Of a stretch of DNA of 64,000 bases, positions 8,480 through 16,109 are shown one piece after another (position 1 is the first letter of the stretch; every line of letters begins with the position of its first letter). The notes beneath the pieces are model-generated. The model was not told the origin of the DNA. It was given only the letters and a program-made list of their open reading frames with translations, and searched no databases. The stretch is from the NCBI RefSeq assembly GCF_027923585.1, contig NZ_BRPL01000002.1:372001-436000 (forward strand). Direction: 5' to 3'. Position numbers and translations under genes: made by a program. The DNA comes from Philodulcilactobacillus myokonensis (GTDB lineage: Bacteria; Bacillota; Bacilli; Lactobacillales; Lactobacillaceae).

Positions 8480-8752
8480 TTACATCGTAATCATATAAAC
8501 GAAATTCAATAGGATAAAACCACATAAACTTAAATTAAAAATGCTTCCCGCAAAAATAATTTTTCGATAGTGTGGGATTGCCTTATTTTTATCATCTTTA
8601 ATCCAGTTGTGTAAGTATGAAGCAGACATATAAGCATTAATGGCCATCCATACAATGAAACCGAAATCGACTAAGTATGATGCATCAGTGTTGTACTTAA
8701 ATTCGAATACCATTCCAATGACCATTGCGATGATTGGAACGATGATTCCCAT
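8480..8752 (-). CDS. small membrane protein of unknown function
   Basis: From the first ATG this is 90 residues, with about three hydrophobic segments (IVPIIAMVIGMVF, DFGFIVWMAINAYMS, IIFAGSIFNLSLCGFILLNF). I do not recognise the family. The ATG at 8752 has no ribosome site. The same frame stays open upstream, and a strong AAGGAGAT lies nine bases before an in-frame ATT codon at 8797-8795. Starting there adds a 15-residue hydrophilic N-terminus (NKIQNKNVEILSAG...). That start, by an AUU codon, fits the ribosome site better. Transcribed alone, leftward, divergent from the CPBP protease. Confidence 0.6.
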   Translation of the reverse strand: MGIIVPIIAMVIGMVFEFKYNTDASYLVDFGFIVWMAINAYMSASYLHNWIKDDKNKAIPHYRKIIFAGSIFNLSLCGFILLNFVYMITM

Positions 8753-8876
8753 TCCAGCAGACAGTATCTCAACATTCTTATTCTGAATTTTATTAATCTG
8801 TATTATCTCCTTATTAAGTTACTACTATACTAATAACAAATAATGACTGAATATTCAAGTAATATTCACAATTAAT

Positions 8877-8906
8877 TTGAGAAGATTAAATCAATTCTGT
8901 TATAAT
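8877..8906 (+). promoter_or_regulatory. promoter of the CPBP protease gene
   Basis: -35 TTGAGA (8877-8882), 18-base spacer, extended -10 TGtTATAAT (-10 hexamer 8901-8906). The TTG that opens this reading frame is the -35 box, not a start codon. Confidence 0.8.
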
Positions 8907-8942
8907 ACCACTAATTTCACTAAAAAGGGGATTATTTATTTA

Positions 8943-9722
8943 ATGGTAAAAACCACTAATTTCTTTAAAATCTTAGCTAGTTGGATTGGTATCATCGTGA
9001 TTAGTTTCTTAGTGCACCTAGGGCTACACCCATTCAACGTTCCAATATCAGTTCATCTTTTGATTCAAGATTCACTATTTGTACTTTTTATTTGGTTTGT
9101 TAACCACAAATGGTATCATCAAACATTTCATTTTCAAAGGGATTTGGATGCTAAAAATAACGTTCTGCTATTAATTGTTGTTTTAGCTTATAATTTTTAT
9201 ATTGTTAGGGCTGTTTTAGCGACTAGCTCAATCAAACATATTAATTTTGGTAAACTATTTTTACCAGCCTTGATTATAGCTGTTTGTGCTGGCGTCGCCG
9301 AAGAATTTATTTTTAGGGGATTAATTTTTACATATGTATGGGACAAGGTTACCGATCACCATATTATCCCGGCAGCTGTAATTTCAAGCTTATTATTTGG
9401 GATGACCCACTACATTAATTTAACCCAACAAACATTTTCAATGACAACGCTTCAAGTTATCAATGCATTTTCACTTGGTTTAATTTTTGTTGCCATTTAC
9501 GTTCGAACAAAAAACTTGTTATTGCCAATGTTTTTACACTTCTTAAATGATTTTGTTGCATATTTTTCAAGTGGTGGGAGTGCAGTTGAAAAATTACCAC
9601 ATCTTCCGGGAATTGCTCCTTCGGCTTTGTTAAAATTTATGTTCCTAGCAATTATTATTAAATCAATTATCTTTATTATCATTGCATGCGTTTGGATGCG
9701 TAAATCAAAAGTTAAATGGTAA
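8943..9722 (+). CDS. CPBP-family intramembrane metalloprotease
   Basis: A 259-residue protein with about seven spans carrying the three motifs of the CPBP (Rce1-like/abortive infection) family: EEFIFRG, FGMTHY (FxxxH) and HFLNDF (HxxxD). The glutamates and histidines would hold the metal inside the membrane. In lactic acid bacteria relatives act in bacteriocin self-immunity or peptide maturation, but no bacteriocin gene touches this one (the peptide locus is 6 kb away). Start ATG 8943 follows AAAAGGGG by ten bases; the frame is open further upstream but that part holds the promoter. Confidence 0.85.
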   Translation: MVKTTNFFKILASWIGIIVISFLVHLGLHPFNVPISVHLLIQDSLFVLFIWFVNHKWYHQTFHFQRDLDAKNNVLLLIVVLAYNFYIVRAVLATSSIKHINFGKLFLPALIIAVCAGVAEEFIFRGLIFTYVWDKVTDHHIIPAAVISSLLFGMTHYINLTQQTFSMTTLQVINAFSLGLIFVAIYVRTKNLLLPMFLHFLNDFVAYFSSGGSAVEKLPHLPGIAPSALLKFMFLAIIIKSIIFIIIACVWMRKSKVKW

Positions 9723-9724
9723 AA

Positions 9725-9780
9725 AAATAGGCGCTTAATTTTAATGGATAATATTATTCATCAAAATTAGGCGTCTATTT
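9725..9780. terminator. bidirectional terminator
   Basis: Arms AAATAGGCGCTTAATTTT and AAAATTAGGCGTCTATTT pair with two mismatches, and the loop contains a second smaller dyad (ATGGATAAT / ATTATTCAT). It lies between two converging genes. Confidence 0.85.
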
Positions 9781-9795
9781 ACTATCTCGCATGTT

Positions 9796-9975
9796 TTACA
9801 ATTTAGTGATGAAGAAAAAGATCACAAGGGCAAAGAAAGAAATGATACTAGACATTCTCATTTTTGCAATGTTGCTATTTTGCAAACATTCACAAACGAC
9901 CCACATAATTGCAAAATACAAGAAGACAGAAAGAAAAATTAAATTAATGACTTGAAGTAAAGCAGCCATTGTCAT
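9796..9975 (-). CDS. tiny membrane protein of unknown function
   Basis: 59 residues (MTMAALLQVINLIFLSVF... from ATG 9975), with two hydrophobic segments separated by a short loop holding the only charged residues and one Cys pair position (VCEC). GGAGGG lies eight bases before ATG 9975; an upstream in-frame TTG (9990) is inside that ribosome site and is unlikely to be used. No family recognised; single-gene unit. Confidence 0.55.
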   Translation of the reverse strand: MTMAALLQVINLIFLSVFLYFAIMWVVCECLQNSNIAKMRMSSIISFFALVIFFFITKL

Positions 9976-10040
9976 TTTGAATCCCTCCAATCCACAATTT
10001 TATTATAAGGCTTTCAAACTGTAGATGAAAGGTGACAAAA

Positions 10041-10068
10041 AAAGCAACCATCATTAAATGGTTGCTTT
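10041..10068 (-). terminator. terminator downstream of tRNA-His
   Basis: Perfect arms AAAGCAACCAT / ATGGTTGCTTT with a six-base loop, followed on the minus strand by a run of T. Nine bases beyond the tRNA 3' end. Confidence 0.85.
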
Positions 10069-10076
10069 CATATTAG

Positions 10077-10151
10077 GGCGATCGGTGGGACTCGAACCCA
10101 CGCATGCCAGATCCACAATCAGGTGTGTTAACCAACTTCACCACGGTCGCC
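10077..10151 (-). tRNA. tRNA-His (GTG anticodon)
   Basis: The minus strand folds as a tRNA. Acceptor is GCGACCG with the extra 5' G(-1) typical of tRNA-His; the D-arm is GTG...CAC with GG in the loop. The anticodon loop is TTGTGGA (anticodon GTG), and the T-arm GTGGG-TTCGAGT-CCCAC is perfect. CCA is not encoded. Two stem positions do not pair: C5 against A68 in the acceptor stem and T29 against T41 in the anticodon stem. It stands alone with its own terminator rather than in a tRNA cluster. Confidence 0.9.
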
Positions 10152-10269
10152 ATTCTTTTATTCATTGCTGTTTCGTCAACAACATTTATTATAATATAAT
10201 ATTTTAAGCTCAAATGCAACCCTAAATTGTGATAAAATTGTTATGAGTTAAAAATCAAGGGTGGTTTTG

Positions 10270-10455
10270 ATGAAAAAAGATTTAAAAAATTACTTGTACA
10301 GCATAGTTGTATACATTGTGATAATTCCTATTTTAGGTTTTGTTTTTCATTTGCCCTTAACGATAATCGAAAACATTGCACTCCTATATTTGATTGTTTA
10401 TACTATCATTTACTGGGTTGTCATCTTAGTTAAGAATTTAAAAAATCGGGGGTAA
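10270..10455 (+). CDS. small membrane protein upstream of PEBP gene
   Basis: 61 residues with two hydrophobic segments (YSIVVYIVIIPILGFVF and ENIALLYLIVYTIIYWVVIL) and basic ends. ATG 10270 has AAGGGTGG six bases upstream; the in-frame GTG at 10261 lies inside that site. The stop is five bases before the PEBP start, so the two are one operon. Function unknown; no family recognised. Confidence 0.6.
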   Translation: MKKDLKNYLYSIVVYIVIIPILGFVFHLPLTIIENIALLYLIVYTIIYWVVILVKNLKNRG

Positions 10456-10460
10456 TTGAA

Positions 10461-10970
10461 TTGAAAATTGAAGTTCCATTAGATCATGGATACATTGCTG
10501 ATAAATATAGCAAGGGTTCAACCAGTGAACAGCAAATTAATCATCAGCCGTTCATTTCATTTCCAGTTAAAATTAGTGGGGTTCCAGAAAATGCAAAATC
10601 ATTAGCGCTATCGTTAGTTGATTTTGATTCAATTCCAGTCGTTGGAATGGTGTTTGTTCACTGGGTGGCTGCTAACATTGATCCTCAAACGACTTTAATC
10701 CCAGAAAATGATAGTCAAAAGGGTACCATTCAAATGACCCATGGTAATAATAGTCTTGCTGGTCCGGTTGCCGGTCCACTAGATCCTAAAATTAGTCAAC
10801 ACTATGCTGGACCAACACCACCAGACAAGCCCCATGATTATACTCTAAAGGTATACGCATTGGATGATAAATTACCATTAAAAGATGGCTTCTGGTTGAA
10901 TGAAATGATGCACGCAATGAAAGGTCATGTCTTATCAACGGCTAAGTTCATTGTTCCTGCTAAAAACTAA
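10461..10970 (+). CDS. YbhB/YbcL-type phosphatidylethanolamine-binding-like protein
   Basis: A 169-residue cytosolic protein of the PEBP/Raf-kinase-inhibitor-like family. Recognisable parts are SLALSLVDFDSIPVVGMVFVHWVAANI (the DxD...HW ligand-pocket region), the loop HYAGPTPPDKPHDYTLKVYALD (GPxPPxxxHxY) and the C-terminal helix MKGHVLSTAKFI. The bacterial members bind small anionic ligands; their role is poorly defined. Start codon is TTG at 10461 with GGGGGT nine bases away; the five-base gap from the small membrane gene indicates co-transcription. Confidence 0.88.
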   Translation: MKIEVPLDHGYIADKYSKGSTSEQQINHQPFISFPVKISGVPENAKSLALSLVDFDSIPVVGMVFVHWVAANIDPQTTLIPENDSQKGTIQMTHGNNSLAGPVAGPLDPKISQHYAGPTPPDKPHDYTLKVYALDDKLPLKDGFWLNEMMHAMKGHVLSTAKFIVPAKN

Positions 10971-10985
10971 AAATATATGCAATTT

Positions 10986-11022
10986 AAAAAAGGGACGGGG
11001 ATTTGTTTCCTGGCCCCTTTTT
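10986..11022 (+). terminator. terminator after PEBP gene
   Basis: AAAAAGGG and CCCCTTTTT arms with inner G/C pairs, followed by T residues, sixteen bases past the PEBP stop. Confidence 0.7.
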
Positions 11023-11056
11023 GAGTAAACAACATCCGTTAAAGGTGGGATGAAGT

Positions 11057-11644
11057 ATGTTGGTTGACATTCCTAATGAATACTTAGAAAATAAAAGTCT
11101 CTTAGAAATATATTCTAAGTCACGTGATAATTTTAACTACAGTAATTTTGCTTTAGGTTATATTATTAAAGATTTGGGACCATATTTCATAGTTAAAACC
11201 ATTGATGATTATGGATTCTTGGATTCGTATACGATCATGTTAAAAAAAGACATATCAAGATTGAATCCTAAATCAGCATATTTAGATTTGTTTAAATATT
11301 ATATTCGTTACAATAAAAGCATTGATAAATTTGATCCGTTTAATTTAGCATTAAAATTTAAAGATATGCCTAAAGATAACCTTTCAAACGTTTTAAATTA
11401 CTGTTATCAAAATAAAAAAGCAATTAATATTTACAGCGATAATTCTGATTATGTTAAACAGGGTTCGATATTAAGATTTGATAAAAATAATGTTATTTTA
11501 AATGAATTACAATATTCTAGAAATGTTGGTACTAATGATGTAGAAAGTAATGAAAAAACAAAGTTATCTTCTATCATGGCAATTGATATTTTGAGTAAAG
11601 AAAATTTCTTATATGATCAATATTTAAAAAATAAAATGAATTAA
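11057..11644 (+). CDS. hypothetical protein, AT-rich gene
   Basis: 195 residues, soluble, with no signal peptide or membrane segment. Rich in Asn, Lys, Tyr and Asp (for example KYYIRYNKSIDKFDPF, QNKKAINIYSDNSDY), with no motif I recognise. The first half, with GYIIKDLGPYFIVKTIDDYGF, reads like a small beta domain; the rest is mainly helical. Its codon use is much more AT-biased than the flanking PEBP and fumarase genes and resembles the bacteriocin locus at 13.1-16.1 kb, which hints at acquisition. ATG has an AAAGGTGGG ribosome site; ends at a perfect-palindrome terminator. Confidence 0.65.
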   Translation: MLVDIPNEYLENKSLLEIYSKSRDNFNYSNFALGYIIKDLGPYFIVKTIDDYGFLDSYTIMLKKDISRLNPKSAYLDLFKYYIRYNKSIDKFDPFNLALKFKDMPKDNLSNVLNYCYQNKKAINIYSDNSDYVKQGSILRFDKNNVILNELQYSRNVGTNDVESNEKTKLSSIMAIDILSKENFLYDQYLKNKMN

Positions 11645-11645
11645 T

Positions 11646-11677
11646 AAAGAGGTTGAAACATATGTTTCAACCTCTTT
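11646..11677. terminator. bidirectional terminator (perfect 32-bp palindrome)
   Basis: AAAGAGGTTGAAACAT joined directly to its reverse complement, two bases after the rightward stop codon and four before the leftward fumC stop. Confidence 0.9.
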
Positions 11678-11681
11678 TAAT

Positions 11682-13058
11682 TTACTTTCGATTAATATTT
11701 GTCATCCGTTTAGCATTAACCCACCGGTCGAAATTACTTTCAGAAATACCATCTTTAATGGCCGCTTCCTTTAATTTTAGACCGTTCTTTTGAGCATTTT
11801 GAGCAATTTTAGCACTCCGTTCATAACCAATGTGGGGACTGAGTGCTGTAACCAGCATTAATGAATTATCGACTAACGTTGCCATGCGTTTGCGGTTGAC
11901 GGTTAAGCCATCGATGAGTCGTTTAGTAAATGAATCAATTGACTGTCTTAAAATGGTAGCACTTTCTAAAAAGTCGTTGATGATGACTGGCTTATAGACG
12001 TTCATTTCAAAATTACCCTGGCTTTCAGCAAAGTTAATCGTGGTGTCATTACCCATGACCTGGGCACAAACCATCGTCAAAGCTTCAATCTGAGTAGGGT
12101 TCACTTTTCCAGGCATGATGGATGAACCGGGTTCGTTGCTTGGAATTGACAGTTCATCGTATCCAGCACGGGGACCACTTGATAGGAATCTGATGTCATT
12201 ACCAACTTTAACCAAATCGGCCGCTAGATTTTTTAGTAAACCGTGCATCATTGCAATCCCAGAATGGTTAGCTAATCCTTGAAATTTATTGGGTGCCACG
12301 ACAAATTCTTGACCTAGTTGTTTGGATAATTGTTTAACCATATCAACATCATAATTTTCAGGGGTGTTCAGGCCGGTTCCGGTTGCCGTTCCGCCAATTG
12401 GGAGTTCCAATAGGGCGGCTTGGTTATTTTGAATGAAATCAATATTGTGTGCAATCGCACTGACCCAGCCACTGATTTCCTGTCCAAAGGTAATCGGGGT
12501 CGCATCTTGCAAGTGAGTCCGGCCAATTTTAACGACTTCTTTAAATTCATGTTCCTTCTTTGTTAATGATCGATTAAGTTGCTTCAAAACAGGTAGTAAT
12601 TCATTAATGGCCTGATTAGCAACCATCATCATTGCAGTGGGGAAGGTATCATTCGAGCTTTGTGATTTATTGACATCATCGTTCGGATGAATCGGTAAAT
12701 TAGGGTTAATTTGTTTGGCTAAATGACTGATGACTTCATTGACGTTCATATTGGTTTGGGTGCCACTGCCGGTCTGGAAAACGACTAGCGGAAATTCTTT
12801 TTGATAATCACCGGCTAATAATTGATTGATGGTTTGTTCAATCAAATGGGCTTTTTCGGATGATAAAATATCATCCTTAGCATTAACAATTGCGGCAGAT
12901 TTCTTGATTTGTAACAATGCTTTGATAATTTGGGACGGCATGCGTTTACCAATCTTAAAATTATTACGACTGCGTTCGGTTTGTGGTCCCCAGAGAACAT
13001 CAGAAGGGACTTTGACGTTGCCTAAAGTATCGCGTTCAATTTTGTAATTAGATGACAT
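11682..13058 (-). CDS. fumC: class II fumarate hydratase
   Basis: A 458-residue homotetrameric lyase that interconverts fumarate and malate. Marks of the class: GSGTQTNMNVNEVI (about 98-111), HPNDDVNKSQSSNDTFPTAM, GRTHLQDATPITFGQE, and the signature GSSIMPGKVNPTQ with the catalytic Ser loop. Full length. The ribosome site AAGGAGTC is seven bases from the ATG. With aspartase at 50.8 kb it gives aspartate -> fumarate -> malate, feeding malolactic or reductive reactions. The AT-rich exporter gene ends 61 bases upstream with no terminator that I can see, so readthrough into fumC is possible. Confidence 0.95.
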   Translation of the reverse strand: MSSNYKIERDTLGNVKVPSDVLWGPQTERSRNNFKIGKRMPSQIIKALLQIKKSAAIVNAKDDILSSEKAHLIEQTINQLLAGDYQKEFPLVVFQTGSGTQTNMNVNEVISHLAKQINPNLPIHPNDDVNKSQSSNDTFPTAMMMVANQAINELLPVLKQLNRSLTKKEHEFKEVVKIGRTHLQDATPITFGQEISGWVSAIAHNIDFIQNNQAALLELPIGGTATGTGLNTPENYDVDMVKQLSKQLGQEFVVAPNKFQGLANHSGIAMMHGLLKNLAADLVKVGNDIRFLSSGPRAGYDELSIPSNEPGSSIMPGKVNPTQIEALTMVCAQVMGNDTTINFAESQGNFEMNVYKPVIINDFLESATILRQSIDSFTKRLIDGLTVNRKRMATLVDNSLMLVTALSPHIGYERSAKIAQNAQKNGLKLKEAAIKDGISESNFDRWVNAKRMTNINRK

Positions 13059-13119
13059 ATGAATGACTCCTTATAAATTAATTATCTTTATTTTAAACGA
13101 ATTAAATCGAGGATGGTAA

Positions 13120-15273
13120 TTATTCATTGATTAAATGTTTATAGATCCCATTTTTATTTATTAATTCTTCATGAGATCCTTGTTCAACAATTTTTCCCTT
13201 ATCTATTACAACAATATTATTTGTTTTTTTAGCAATATTTAAACGATGAGCAACAAATATGATTGTTTTATTTTTTAATTTTAGTAAATTATTAACAATT
13301 TTATTTTCTGTAATTGTATCTAAACTACTAGTTGATTCATCGAAAATAAGTACTTTTGCTGGAGTTAATAAGGATCTAGCAATACTTATTCTTTGTTTTT
13401 GCCCTCCTGATAGCATACTGCCATTCTCTGATAATTCGGTATTATATTTTAATGGCATTGATTCAATATCATGACTTATTTCAGCAATTTTACATGCCCT
13501 CATTATTTCTTCATTTGTTACGGATTCTCTGCTTCCCAATAATAAATTATCTCTTATAGTTCCATTAAACACATACGGTTCTTGAGGTAAATAATTAATG
13601 AATTTTTTAATTGTATGTTTATTAATATCATTTATGTTTTTATTATCTATAAATATTTTTCCTTCTTGTGGTGTGAAAAAATTTGATAAAAGTTTTACTA
13701 AGGTTGTTTTTCCAGACCCACTCATACCAACAATAGTTGTCTTACAGTTGTTGGGAATTATTAAATTAATGTTTGATAAAACATTTTTACCAAATCCATA
13801 TTTAAAACTTACATTTTTCATATTAATTTGTTTAAATGATTTTGATATTTTAGAAATTGATCTTTTATTTTTAAATTCTGATTTAACTAAATATATTTCA
13901 TTCAATCGATTATTCGCTACTCGTGCCATTTGTAATTTTGTTTGTAAATTAATGATATTTTGAATTGGATTTGTAAAATATGATAGTAATGCATTATAAG
14001 TTATTAATTGTCCAATACTTAATTCATTTTGAATCACTAATCTTGATCCAATCCATAATATTAAAACATTTACAGTTAATTGAATTGTAGTTTTCATCGC
14101 TTGCTGCATAAAATCTAATTTAGAATATGTAAATTCGGATTTTAAATACTTTATGAATTCTGAGTAAATTTTATTATAACTTTCGTTTTCAACATTTAGT
14201 GATTTGATAGTTTCTATTCCATGAATATCTTCTATAATTGAGGAACTTAATTTTGAATTATTTTCCATAGATTTTTGATTATATTTTTCAAAGGGATGAA
14301 AAAACACATAGATTACAGTTGCATATAGTGGTATTAAGATTAATGAGACCATAAACAATAGGGAACTTTGCATTGATAAAACTATTGATAGAATTATTAT
14401 AATGAATAAATCTAAAAAAATAGAAACAATAGTACTGGCTAAAGCATCAATAATTTTACTTGCGTCTGTAAATCTCGATACTATTTCACCTGTACGTCTT
14501 GTAGAAAAGAATGACATGGGTAAACTAAATACGTGTTTGATATAGTTTAAAATAACGTTGACTGATAATTCTTGACCGAAAATGGTTAATAAATAATTCT
14601 GAACAAATGTTAATATTTCTTGAAAAATATATGCAGTTATTAATCCAATCGATATAATAGAAATTGTATTTATGATTTTTTTAGGAATAAGAGAATCTAT
14701 TAATTCTTGAAAATAATATGATCCAATAATACTAATAATAGTAACAATGAATGCAGTTATAGTAATTTCTAAAATTAATTTACGTTGTTTGAAAAGGAGT
14801 GGGATGTAACTAAGTAGGCCATTCTTCTTTTCTTTTTTAGGCACATATGCAGGTGATGGTTTCATAAAAAGGGCAACACCTGACCATTCTTTTGCAAAAT
14901 TTTCTTTACTCATTTTTTTTATTTTATCTGAAGGATCTGGATCTGCGATGATTAAATCATTTTTATTATTTTTTAAAATTACATAATAATGTAAATATTT
15001 TCCATCTTTTAATACATGAACAATAAATGGTAATTTTAAATTCTTTTTATTGAAAATAGACATATCAGCTTTTACGGCTTCTGTTTTTAGTCCAGTTTTT
15101 TGAGCAGCTTTAACTAATCCTAAAGCAGTGGTTCCTTCGTTGTTTGTTTTTGCTAATTGTCTTAACTTTGCTAACGAATACCTAGAATGATAAAATTTTA
15201 AAATTGTAGCTAAAGCTGCTACTCCACAATCTCTTTCGTCTACTTGTGGAACGTAATATTTGTAAAAAAACAT
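13120..15273 (-). CDS. bacteriocin ABC exporter with N-terminal C39 peptidase
   Basis: A 717-residue peptidase-containing ABC transporter (ComA/LagD/PlnG type). Residues 1-145 are a C39 cysteine protease with QVDERDCG (Cys16), His95 in YLHYY and Asp111 in IIADPD. The middle (about 165-440) has the six-span exporter domain. The C-terminal ATPase shows GMSGSGKTTL (Walker A), LSGGQKQR (signature), VLIFDEST (Walker B) and VAHR (H-loop). It cuts peptides after a Gly-Gly leader while exporting them; the natural substrate is the small peptide encoded at 15358-15489. Very AT-rich: 8 G+C of 60 bases at 13261-13320, against 31 of 60 at 12121-12180 in fumC. Ribosome site AAAGGAGG. Confidence 0.95.
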   Translation of the reverse strand: MFFYKYYVPQVDERDCGVAALATILKFYHSRYSLAKLRQLAKTNNEGTTALGLVKAAQKTGLKTEAVKADMSIFNKKNLKLPFIVHVLKDGKYLHYYVILKNNKNDLIIADPDPSDKIKKMSKENFAKEWSGVALFMKPSPAYVPKKEKKNGLLSYIPLLFKQRKLILEITITAFIVTIISIIGSYYFQELIDSLIPKKIINTISIISIGLITAYIFQEILTFVQNYLLTIFGQELSVNVILNYIKHVFSLPMSFFSTRRTGEIVSRFTDASKIIDALASTIVSIFLDLFIIIILSIVLSMQSSLLFMVSLILIPLYATVIYVFFHPFEKYNQKSMENNSKLSSSIIEDIHGIETIKSLNVENESYNKIYSEFIKYLKSEFTYSKLDFMQQAMKTTIQLTVNVLILWIGSRLVIQNELSIGQLITYNALLSYFTNPIQNIINLQTKLQMARVANNRLNEIYLVKSEFKNKRSISKISKSFKQINMKNVSFKYGFGKNVLSNINLIIPNNCKTTIVGMSGSGKTTLVKLLSNFFTPQEGKIFIDNKNINDINKHTIKKFINYLPQEPYVFNGTIRDNLLLGSRESVTNEEIMRACKIAEISHDIESMPLKYNTELSENGSMLSGGQKQRISIARSLLTPAKVLIFDESTSSLDTITENKIVNNLLKLKNKTIIFVAHRLNIAKKTNNIVVIDKGKIVEQGSHEELINKNGIYKHLINE

Positions 15274-15299
15274 TTTAATTATTATCCTCCTTTATATAA

Positions 15300-15337
15300 A
15301 AAAGCTATTGAATCAAATTATTGATTCAATAGCTTTT
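15300..15337 (-). terminator. terminator/attenuator between peptide and exporter genes
   Basis: Perfect 17-bp arms AAAAGCTATTGAATCAA / TTGATTCAATAGCTTTT with a four-base loop and T-run on the minus strand. Sitting between the peptide stop and the exporter start, it should make peptide mRNA more abundant than exporter mRNA, as in many bacteriocin operons. Confidence 0.9.
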
Positions 15338-15357
15338 AAAACTAATTATTTAATTTA

Positions 15358-15489
15358 TTAATTAGCAGAATCAAATGAGAACCAAAGTCCAGCAGCATAT
15401 GCATTATCTCTTCTTCTAATACATCTTAATGTATAACATTTCATACCGCCATTTACTTTTTCTAATTCATTTTTGCTTAATTTCTTCAT
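15358..15489 (-). CDS. double-glycine leader peptide, putative two-Cys bacteriocin
   Basis: A 43-codon gene with an AAGGAG site eight bases before ATG 15489. The first 15 residues, MKKLSKNELEKVNGG, are a textbook double-glycine leader (LSxxELxxVxGG) for C39 exporters. The predicted mature peptide has 28 residues. It begins MKCYTLRC, so Cys sits at core positions 3 and 8, then has Arg at 7 and 10-12, a hydrophobic patch AAGLWFSF at 17-24, and ends DSAN. Net charge is positive. A disulfide across six residues is likely, given the CPYC oxidoreductase encoded just upstream. There is no YGNGV pediocin box and no GxxxG motif, and I recognise no relative. A pheromone role is the main alternative. 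No immunity gene is evident beside it. Confidence 0.85.
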   Translation of the reverse strand: MKKLSKNELEKVNGGMKCYTLRCIRRRDNAYAAGLWFSFDSAN

Positions 15490-15542
15490 AGTGGTATCTC
15501 CTTATATTATATTTAAAATAAATTCTAAAAATTAAATTTCAT

Positions 15543-16085
15543 TTACTTTAATTTCTTATTTAATTGATTTAATTGGTTTAATGAAGTTTTTGAATCATTA
15601 TAATGACTAATTATTTTATTACCTTTCATAGCAAAGATTGCAGGAATTTGTTCTAATTTGAATTTTTTATCAATTAAATAAGACATGGTTTTTACCAATT
15701 TCTTGTTTTTCATTAAATTCTTTTCATCAAATTGATTTACTTCGAAGTAATAAACCTTTGCTCTTAATTTCTCATTAGTAAATTTCTTTAATGTTTTAGA
15801 AAAATTTCTACAATAGGGACATTCAATAGATCCAAAGAAAACAAATTTGTTTTTCTTATTATTAACTATTCTATTTAAATTATAAATATTTAATTTTTTT
15901 GTCTTATTTAAATTATATTTATATTTTTTAAATGAAACTTTAGTAATTTTTCTTTGCTTGAATTCAATTTTATTTTCTTTGGATAAATGATGTCTTTGAC
16001 TAGCATTTGCATTTATTCCTACTAAACTTACAACAACCAATGCTATTATTGATATAGAAAATAACCAGCCTTTTAATGATTTCAT
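15543..16085 (-). CDS. secreted thioredoxin-like bacteriocin accessory protein (PedC/Bta type)
   Basis: 180 residues. An N-terminal hydrophobic segment (about 5-24, WLFSISIIALVVVSLVGI) ends in ANAS, a plausible signal peptide or membrane anchor. The thioredoxin-like domain follows, with FFGSIECPYCRNF carrying the CPYC active site and a cis-Pro candidate in EQIPAIFAM. Very Lys-rich. Related accessory proteins promote disulfide formation in two- or four-Cys bacteriocins, which fits the two-Cys peptide encoded 53 bases downstream. First gene of the leftward operon; ATG 16085 with GAGGTG eleven bases upstream. AT-rich like its neighbours. Confidence 0.85.
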   Translation of the reverse strand: MKSLKGWLFSISIIALVVVSLVGINANASQRHHLSKENKIEFKQRKITKVSFKKYKYNLNKTKKLNIYNLNRIVNNKKNKFVFFGSIECPYCRNFSKTLKKFTNEKLRAKVYYFEVNQFDEKNLMKNKKLVKTMSYLIDKKFKLEQIPAIFAMKGNKIISHYNDSKTSLNQLNQLNKKLK

Positions 16086-16109
16086 ATGATTTTATTCACC
16101 TCTTTTGCT

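Noticed and set aside
8877-8942. N-terminal extension of the CPBP protease from a TTG codon
   Set aside because: The TTG and the following bases form the -35 and -10 boxes of the promoter; AAAAGGGG before ATG 8943 fixes the start.
10077-10151. tRNA-His as pseudogene
   Set aside because: Despite two mismatches the anticodon loop, D-loop GG, T-arm and G(-1) are intact and a terminator follows; treated as functional.
13598-13963. 121-codon open frame opposite the C39 exporter ATPase domain
   Set aside because: It is antisense to conserved Walker motifs, has no ribosome site and arises from AT-rich sequence with few stops.
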